13,695 nucleotides of DNA from Coprinopsis marcescibilis (Eukaryota; Basidiomycota; Agaricomycetes; Agaricales; Psathyrellaceae): assembly GCA_004369085.1 (NCBI GenBank), contig ML210585.1:1-13695 (forward strand), written 5' to 3'. A program made the position numbers and the translations under genes. The notes beneath the pieces are model-generated. The model was not told the origin of the DNA. It worked only from the letters and a program-made list of their open reading frames with translations, and made no database searches. Shown here in pieces: positions 7,369 to 13,695 of the stretch (its first letter is position 1; every line of letters starts with the position of its first letter).

Positions 7369-8873
7369 TCACATCAAACTAGGAAAGGCTTCGAACAGGA
7401 ACAATGTCAGAACGCCTCAAGGCCCGAAATCAAAGGATCGCGACATACCTGACAATGGCTTCAACCTCTACAAGGACATCTTTCGGAAGTCGGGCAACCT
7501 CAACCGCCGACCGCGCAGGCTTGTGATCACCAAAGAACCTGGCGTAAACGCCGTTTACCGCGACGAAATCGTTCATTGACTTCAAAAAGACCTGGAAAAA
7601 CGGGCGAACACGGGATCGGACAACTCATCAGAACATTGTGCGCTCTAACGGTCGATGGTCACCGGAAAGCACCAGAGATTTGATTATGATTACGATGGAC
7701 GAAATCATGATCAACCCTGTTGGTGCAACTGAACGGAGAGGGTGACATCGGATGCATGCTTACCGTAGTCTTTACGACTTTGCCGAGCTCAGCTCCGCCA
7801 GCTTCGACAACAGCCTTGAGATTCTTGAGGGCTTGCTCAGCCTGGGCCTCGACACCACCCTCGACAATCTCCATCGAGACGGGGTCAAGCGGGATGCATC
7901 CAGAGCAGAAAAGCAAGTTCCCAGCCTTGATACCCTGAGAATAAGGCCCGATGGCAGCTGGGGCTTCTGCAAAGCGCAGATCACAGGGACAGTCACACCG
8001 TATACGGTAGGTAAGGACCACACCATCAGCCATGTTCGCATAGGAGCGGGAACATCGTCCAAGTTCCCCCCCGTTTTTTGTCATCCGATTCGCGAGAAAC
8101 GTTGGGATGTGGTGATGCAGAACGTTATGTTATGCCGTCGAGCGTTGGTTGGTCAATCGGGGTGGCGAGACCGCAAGGCGCCGACCCCAATGAAATGAGC
8201 GTTACCAGTCGGTGTGGTTACACAGATCGTAAGGTGAGGCCACCAGTTTACCACAATCACAGATACACCCGGTGATCCAACCCGAGTATGCCACAATGCC
8301 ATAGTAGCAAGAAGCACAAAATGCCGATCGCATAGGGTTGTCCAGGTCCAAGGATCCAGAACGATTAAAAGATCGAAGCGAAGGATATCAATGTCGTTAT
8401 GAAAAATATGGAAAGAAAAGCCCGTCAGAAACCATTCCGACCCAAATCCGTCAAGAGTACCAGATGGCATGGCACTGAAATTGAGCACTTACGGGATGTA
8501 GAAACCGGAACCAAAGATTCGTGGGTCTTGACCGTTGCAGACGACATGTTCCGTATGCGAATGGGATTAGTACTGTGGTGGTTAAATTCTTGAGTTTTTA
8601 GGCTTGGAGTCTTAAAACCGACGGCGACAGTACAGGACTCACACCAAATGCAGCGATCTCGGTGAGCAAGGTGTCTTTATAGACGTGAAGGTTCGGAATG
8701 AACCAGTGGGGCTCGACGTGAACTACGTGTAGCGGGCGACGAAGGTTAACAACAAAATAAATCCGTCAGTTAGCAAATTATATCGGGTTGCAAATTCTTG
8801 CGTGATGACAACATATGGCAAATGCACTCACGCGTCTGCAACCAGCACCACTGGCAAGTCTGGACACAATCAT
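7369..8873 (-). CDS. MMF1: RidA/YjgF/UK114 family deaminase, mitochondrial-type (Mmf1-like)
   Basis: RidA proteins hydrolyse reactive enamine/imine intermediates (2-aminoacrylate and relatives) released by PLP enzymes; yeast Mmf1 does this in mitochondria. Minus-strand exons are 8873-8832, 8722-8643, 8572-8493, 7966-7764, 7591-7449 and 7378-7369, in phase, 185 aa. Residues 50-185 are the RidA domain: [54 protein letters not shown] with the substrate-carboxylate Arg, and VEVEAI with the catalytic-site Glu. Residues 1-49 lack Asp and Glu, are rich in Arg/Ser/Thr, and include RRFTSS, a plausible presequence with cleavage site. An in-frame TAG lies two codons before the ATG. Intron 3 (8492-7967) is 526 nt and almost free of AG. 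The last exon is 10 nt; without that splice the protein would end a few residues differently. Met50 could start a cytosolic form. Confidence 0.9.
7967..8492 (-). other. Unusually long, AG-depleted intron 3 of the RidA gene
   Basis: The donor is GTAAGT at 8492 and the acceptor CTTTGCAG ends at 7967; phase C|AA gives ...TSQAPAAIG. After the donor's own AG, the coding strand has one AG at 8476-8475 (17 nt in, too close to the donor to use) and then none until the acceptor at 7968-7967. On the plus strand this means no CT from 7969 to 8474. The only CTRAC branch consensus I find is CTGAC at 8428-8424, followed by the pyrimidine-rich ttttctttcc. A weak GTGAC at 7996-7992 lies at a conventional distance from the acceptor. 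Confidence 0.85.
8675..8681 (-). promoter_or_regulatory. TATAAAG inside exon 2 of the RidA gene
   Basis: The minus strand reads TATAAAG here, about 128 nt upstream of Met50. It codes for part of the presequence, but it could also serve a downstream promoter for a transcript encoding the form without presequence. This is inference from the motif alone. Confidence 0.25.
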
Positions 8874-10339
8874 CTCCTATACAAGCAATTCCATTAGAGC
8901 AAGCATTGACTGCACCGCGAACCTGAGTTACCCAAAAAATCTAGACGTGTCCAAGTAACGTTATGACTGCGGTAGATGAGAGCAAGTGGCAGGTAAGGCT
9001 TGTTTGGCCCACCAATGGAAGTCACTCGGATTCGGTACGACCTTACGTTGATAGACTACTTCGCACACTTTCCTTTTTTTACATTTCACACCAGATCCAA
9101 AGAGTCAAATCAAATCTCAATCTCAGGAACGTAAAACTAGTGATAGACATAGACCGGAGCCAACCGCAAAAATCCCGAAACCCCATATTCTGTACACGGC
9201 AGGTTCACCGAACCTTTACGAAGGTTGTAACGCAACACGTACCATCCATACCCGATATGTACAGTTCTTTTGTGTAGCTAGCACGTAAATATGGCGGTTG
9301 GCGCAATTTCTTACTCGACAAAGGGGTACATATGTCAAGCCAGTGCCACCTACAAATTGGCAAGTGGCGGGCACCACGGCGCCAGACTAGCACAGGGCTA
9401 CTCTCGCCGGCGCGTACGCGATCCACCACACTCGGAAGATGATTAAAACAATCTACATCCCAAAAGCAAAGCTCTTTCATTTCCTTAGCACCTTCTTTTA
9501 ATTTATCAATCCCACCTGCAATCACCAAAAGGTTTTTTTTCCTTTCTAGAAATGTGCACATGGGCAGTTAAATTCCATATCATGATTAAGAACACCAGGG
9601 ATGTACCTGACGAGCGGTGTAACGTACAAGCTACGCAAATTTAGAAGAGCCAAGGAAAAGGGATGCGCTGAATTGTGGGTTGTGGTAACGTGAAGGAGGT
9701 ATGTGCTATGCGTGGGGTATGTATTTACATGTTGACGAAAAGAGAGGGGTAACCGAATCGAAGAAGCGAAAACAGAATACATTGTATGAGTTGGGACAAA
9801 AAGCATGAATATCGAAGAGTTTGAAGGCCGTGGGTGTGAAGGCGCGGCGTCCACGTTCGTCCAAGGTAGCGGCGTTCACCGGTCGTTAAAAGCCATGGGG
9901 ATATAGTAAAGGAACTTGGATATTAGAAAGGTTGCCCACGCGTTAAGTAGATTAACCAGAGGTGGCAGCTCAGTAGGAGAGGTACCATATGCCTGAAAAG
10001 AACGAGCGGAGATAAGGTAAAAAGATAAAAGCCGGTGGAAAATAGAGGGCTTAAAGGATGAAAGCACACTAATAAAGGGGTTGTACCAAGACCGAGAGGG
10101 AAGAAAGACGAAGTTCGGGATGGGTCGAATGGTTTCAATGGGGTGGGAACCAGGAGAGAACTAGGTGCAGTTTCTGTGTCCGTTTGGTGTCAAAGTGCGT
10201 GCGGAAATTTCCACTCCGGTGCCGATTGAGTTATGTCGCCTGGGGTGGAGTCTGTTGGCGTCTGGGATGGATGCGTCACAACAGCAATGTCCGCGCAATA
10301 CGCCGACAAAAGTGCGGCTTTGAGGCTTCTTTTATCCCC
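8874..10339. other. Intergenic region with a purine-biased stretch
   Basis: About 1.47 kb between the 5' end of the RidA gene and the 3' end of the G-alpha gene. From about 9640 to 10160 the plus strand is strongly purine-biased, so the minus strand resembles the pyrimidine-rich leaders common in fungal promoters. Minus-strand open frames at 9205-9561, 9546-9854 and 9876-10138 and the plus frame 8963-9277 have no recognisable domain, and I found no convincing spliced gene. A small unannotated gene or a non-coding transcript reading leftward is possible. Confidence 0.4.
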
Positions 10340-12973
10340 TTAAACCAGTCGCATATTCCGTAAGTTGCCTTTGATGATGATATCTCTCACTGAAAAAGGA
10401 AGGCGAAAGAGTGTCAGCATCCACTAAAGCTCCCATATCGACAAATAAGCGACGGCACGCACCACTGGAGATTATAATAGCCGTTCGTCTGGTGTCTGTC
10501 ACTGCCGTGAGATGAACTGTAACACGGTCGACTTAGATCTCCGGCGGTATGACAGCAATGGAAACAAGCACTCACTGTACAGCTCACGCTCCTTATTAGA
10601 CGAATACGAGTGATGCAGAGCCCCAAACTTGTGTCGGAAATCTAGAAAGGTTGTCAAAACGGCGCGTGTCAGACAGTCAATAGAAATACAACGAACATTT
10701 TGACACCGAATCATAGTCGTTCGGTCTATCGCCATACGAGACCATGTGTTGATTTAACCTTACACCAGCGTCAAGTTTCGCCTTGAATCGATCGGGTCAG
10801 CAGCCTTGTGCGCATGGACATTGAGGGGTTCCATACCTGGAGAAGATCGCATTTGTTCAAAAATAGAACAATGCTCACATTGACCAGAAGTTTGTTCGAA
10901 ACCACCGACTTCCACAGGAGGAGTGAATCCTCTAATCGGTTCACGCGAAAATCCTGGAGGGTGACGCGTTAGTTCGGCACAATGCGTTGCTACTTGGCGA
11001 CAAGTACCTCTGTCAACACCTGAAAATTTAACGAATGTCAGCATCTGGCGCTTGAAAGTGGAGTTGGTACAAACCTGATCAAATGCCGAAATCGGCGCAA
11101 GGAAGATGATAGCGTTAACTGCAATGCCCACGTCATTAGTTAATTTTGACATTAGGGGTACCATTAGCTTGGTTAATACCGCACGCACCAGTATCAAAGT
11201 AGGGAGCCCAGGCCTGCCTCTGATTGCGGGCACCTCCAACATCGTAAATCCGCCATTCGACACCCCTATTGGTACCAGAAGGAATGGTGAACGTATGCTC
11301 CACCACACCCATGGTTTTCAGTCGTGCCTTTAGGACATCCGCTGTCAGAAGATAAGGATTAGACCGTCTTCCGCTCAGCACGTATGTGGAAAATCCAAGG
11401 CGCACCATCTGTCGGAATGTATTTCTTGGCGGTTATTCTTGGTATCTCGTCAAGGTAGCTATGGCGTGGGTGGTTAGGGATTAGTGCCGCAAGAATCTAC
11501 TCGGGTTTGGCTCACAATCCGCTGCTCTCTTCAAGGCGAATTCTCTTCTCATTGAGAGATTGCCTGACGTTTGGATCTCGCCATAGTTCCATCATGGCGG
11601 AGGCACAGGCATTCAAAGAATGGACAGGATCCTCTGGGTCTTCCCACCAGCCTTCGATTTCGCCCGAATTTGGACTCTTCGGACTTTTCGAACGGTCGGT
11701 AAGCGTGAAAGGTTTCTTCCAGTTGTGTCTTTGGTGCACAACGACTTCTTTGCCATTGATCGTATTCACAACACTTCTTGGATTGGCTTGAGCGGAGACA
11801 TAGTTCTGTCTTTTTGAGTCTGGGATTACGATTGTTGGCGCCGGTCTGCCGGACTGCAAGCGTCCGTTGAGTTGTGGCGGTTGATTCTCCGTGCCGTTGA
11901 ATGGCTGGTAGTTGGCCCAGCCAGGAGGTGATGGGCCAAGCCGCGTTGCTTCGTCTTCGTCCTGTGAAGAGAGCAGCCGAGTGAGACGATCCTCCAGCTC
12001 CGCTAGGGGCTCCAGCCGTCGACGATAGCTCTCATAATGGGGAACCCTTGTTCCTAATATAGCGTCGGGTGGACGTCCCTTGGAGGTAATGTCGATGTAG
12101 CCTCCTTGAGTAGGCTCGACCTCTTCTTGATCATAGACCACATCTGACTCAGGAGCCAGTGATTCGAGGATTCTGAATAGTTAAAAGGTAGTGACATAAG
12201 GCTCAGTCAGAAGACCGGAGCCAATTCCTTGGTAACATGCCAAAACATACCTTCTTATAGATCGCACCAAATTTAGATAGATTACGGTCCTCCATGCGAT
12301 TCTTTCAGCGTGAAATGCTGCTGGCGTATGTAGAAGCTGGAACTCTGTCAAAGGGAAGCGTGCGTTAGTCGACTTGTCAATGTCGCGGGTTGAGAGTGGA
12401 TGCAAATAAACAATGTGTGCGTGCAGGGAGAAAGAGTGGTACCGCCGCTTTGTGTAATAGCGACTTGGTCACTAGATTACGCGAATGCGTTGCGCGGCGA
12501 TGATTACGGTGTGCTGTGGCGGAAGCACGGCAACGCGAGCGAGCATTATCGCGATGGAAATAATGCCATATGGGGTTGCATGCGATATGGGCTGGTCATC
12601 CCTGTATCCCTGCACAACATTCAAGGCCCCCGACGCACAGCAAACGCCGACGGTGTTGTCTCGAGTGTCGACGGATAGCGAAGAACGAAAGATGACCAGG
12701 AGAGCGAATATAACACATACGCTTGAGGGTAGTACTCTTGCCAGACTCTGACTGGCCCAAGAGCAGGACATTGACCTCTGGGCGTGTCTTCTTCTTCTCG
12801 ATCCTCTCCTGGCGAAGAATCTCGTCGATGTGCTCGCTGACCTTGCGAGCATCCTGCTCGGCCTTGATCCTGTTCTCGCGGTCGATGGGGGACTCATTGG
12901 GTGGGGGGATGAGAGCCATGGTGAGGGGGTCTGATATTGTGCGGCGACGTCGATCATGGTTGGGCTTGAGCAT
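10340..12973 (-). CDS. Atypical heterotrimeric G-protein alpha subunit
   Basis: GTP-binding alpha subunit relaying receptor signals, of the long divergent class expanded in agaricomycetes. Minus-strand exons are 12973-12721, 12344-12251, 12172-11516, 11458-11406, 11341-11189, 11118-11075, 11019-11008, 10953-10837, 10781-10697, 10641-10576, 10516-10463 and 10389-10340, in phase, 545 aa against about 350 normally. The P-loop is GQSESGKS (73-80); switch I keeps the catalytic Arg (R359 in ARLKTMG); switch II reads DVGGARNQR, with Ala390 where the catalytic Gln is expected; NKCD (455-458) is the guanine-specificity motif. The G5 segment is TAVTDT in place of TCAT. The N-terminus (MLKPNHDRRRR) lacks MGxxxS myristoylation, and the end NMRLV lacks the usual Cys. 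Roughly 150 extra residues, Pro/Ser-rich and probably disordered, lie in the helical domain. Intron 1 is 376 nt; exon 7 is 12 nt. Confidence 0.94.
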
Positions 12974-13524
12974 TGTGAGCTAGTACGAGGGGGACAAGAA
13001 GAATGTAGAGTGAAGGAATAACGAAAATATATGGAAACCACCAGGACCTGCCAGTGGTCCGGTGGAAGCTTCCATTAGCGCGTGGGGATACAGAGTCCCA
13101 CGTGAACGGAACCTTCTGTCGGAGTTTGAATCCAAATCGGCAGTTCCTCCGCCGTCCAACGTTGTCTGGGCAATACGACCTTGTCCTCTGATCCTCGTCA
13201 ATCTGTATCCTTGAAAGAACAAGGATGACCCTAGGATATCTTCAATATCCTCCAAATCCACCTCACAGTCGCTGTGAACTGCGGCCTCCATCGCAACCTG
13301 TCAGATCCACCGCCAAACCAACGTAATATGTCCATAAACACCCATGTCAACCCGATTGACCATTTGTCCGTGCTTTCTGGGACTTCGGTCTTTTGCGCTT
13401 CGGATTGGTTATCTCCTGCCGATTTGGTGGGCACCGTCGCGGAGCAAATAGCAAGCGCCCTTGCGACAAATTTGGTTACTTCTTAATGAAAGAATGTTCC
13501 AAATGACCAAATACCTGACATACA
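12974..13524 (-). promoter_or_regulatory. Upstream region of the G-alpha gene
   Basis: The 50 bases before the ATG on the minus strand are pyrimidine-rich (ttccttcactctac, ttcttcttgtccccctcg), a common fungal leader. A CACGTG E-box lies at 13099-13104. Open frames at 12980-13291 and 13231-13434 (minus) and 13274-13486 (plus) have no recognisable features. Beyond about 13300 I see nothing definite before the transposon at 13525. Confidence 0.45.
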
Positions 13525-13526
13525 TA

Positions 13527-13553
13527 CAGTTGAATTTCTCATAATGCATAACG
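13527..13553 (+). repeat. Terminal inverted repeat, left end of transposon
   Basis: A 27-bp perfect inverted match to 727-753, starting CAGTTGAATTTCTC, with TA immediately outside (13525-13526). Confidence 0.9.
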
Positions 13554-13606
13554 TAATCATGCATAATTCTCATAATGCATACAATTTTGGTTGGTCCCGT
13601 GGTGGG

Positions 13607-13695
13607 ACGCGGGGCAACACCCTAGTTTTGGTATATTGCATAATGCATAAGGATTTCAGTCAAAATATGCATTATGAGATATGGGCTAGGCGGGA
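13607..13695. repeat. Terminal direct repeat, right copy
   Basis: Identical over 89 bases to positions 1-89; the match runs to the last base of the window. Confidence 0.97.

Larger units (their letters stand above)
13525..13695 (+). mobile_element. Pogo/Tigger-like DNA transposon, left part
   Basis: The part begins with TA (13525-13526) and the 27-bp terminal inverted repeat, then two close copies of the subterminal motif (13541-13550, 13572-13581), before entering the 89-base sequence repeated at the window start. No coding sequence is visible. It is in the same orientation as the right part at 1-755, consistent with one element cut by linearisation of a circle, or with a second copy. Confidence 0.8.

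Noticed and set aside
7369..8033. A shorter RidA model starting at ATG 8033 with a 57-nt first intron (8023-7967)
   Set aside because: It is in phase (121 aa) and has ordinary splice sites, but it gives only three residues before the conserved domain. It would not explain the AG-free interval extending to 8474, and it lacks the PVST segment that the upstream exon supplies. It remains a possible minor isoform.
8153..8488. 111-aa minus-strand open frame
   Set aside because: It lies wholly inside the long RidA intron; its openness follows partly from the biased dinucleotide content, and it has no recognisable features.
9205..9854. Overlapping minus-strand open frames of 118 and 102 aa
   Set aside because: No domain, no supporting splice pattern and composition dominated by strand bias, so not reported as genes.
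12345..12720. The 376-nt first intron of the G-alpha gene as a second AG-exclusion case or a snoRNA host
   Set aside because: It contains several AG dinucleotides and a conventional CTAAC close to the acceptor, and I found no convincing C/D box pair on the transcribed strand.
12980..13291. 103-aa minus-strand open frame upstream of the G-alpha start
   Set aside because: It overlaps the pyrimidine-rich leader and promoter and resembles no family; it stops before the G-alpha ATG and is not an N-terminal extension.
1..13695. Terminal direct repeat as evidence of a viral genome or a long terminal repeat element
   Set aside because: All complete genes are fungal housekeeping or signalling genes with spliceosomal introns. 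The repeat is an internal piece of a DNA transposon and has no LTR features.

Overview
This is a fungal nuclear sequence, most likely from an agaricomycete basidiomycete. The genes are dense and split by many 47-80 nt introns with CTRAC-type branch sites. The G-alpha protein has the long, unmyristoylated form seen in mushroom-forming fungi. I derived the exon structures by hand from splice sites, phase and family conservation. Four genes splice into complete, in-phase proteins.

Layout. 1-755: right part of a pogo/Tigger-like DNA transposon with a frameshifted transposase tail. About 768-2068: copy A of a segmental duplication, holding the two ends of a secreted M43 (pappalysin-like) metalloprotease gene and an unidentified degenerate stretch. 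2225-3587 (-): inositol monophosphatase, 7 exons, 332 aa. About 3588-4360: intergenic, including the phosphatase upstream region. About 4360-6003: copy B of the duplication, with six open, in-phase metalloprotease exons that lack a signal peptide and carry a His-to-Tyr change in the zinc motif. 6090-7142 (+): 20S proteasome subunit alpha-5, 7 exons, 242 aa. 7369-8873 (-): RidA/Mmf1-like deaminase with a mitochondrial presequence, 6 exons, 185 aa. About 8874-10339: intergenic with a long purine/pyrimidine-biased stretch. 10340-12973 (-): atypical G-protein alpha subunit, 12 exons, 545 aa. 12974-13524: its upstream region. 13525-13695: left part of the same kind of transposon.

The last 89 bases repeat the first 89 exactly, inside the transposon. 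Joining the ends gives one 833-bp element with perfect 27-bp terminal inverted repeats flanked by TA. The window is therefore either a circular or self-overlapping contig, or a segment bounded by two copies of the element in the same orientation.

The most unusual signal is intron 3 of the RidA gene. It is 526 nt long, about ten times the local norm, and has no AG dinucleotide on the coding strand for 506 consecutive nt up to its 3' splice site. Its only CTRAC branch motif is about 458 nt upstream of that site. This is the pattern expected of an extreme distal branch point with an AG-exclusion zone. The genes do not form a pathway: proteasome, phosphatase, RidA and G-alpha are independent functions, and the duplication and transposon are the main sources of rearrangement.
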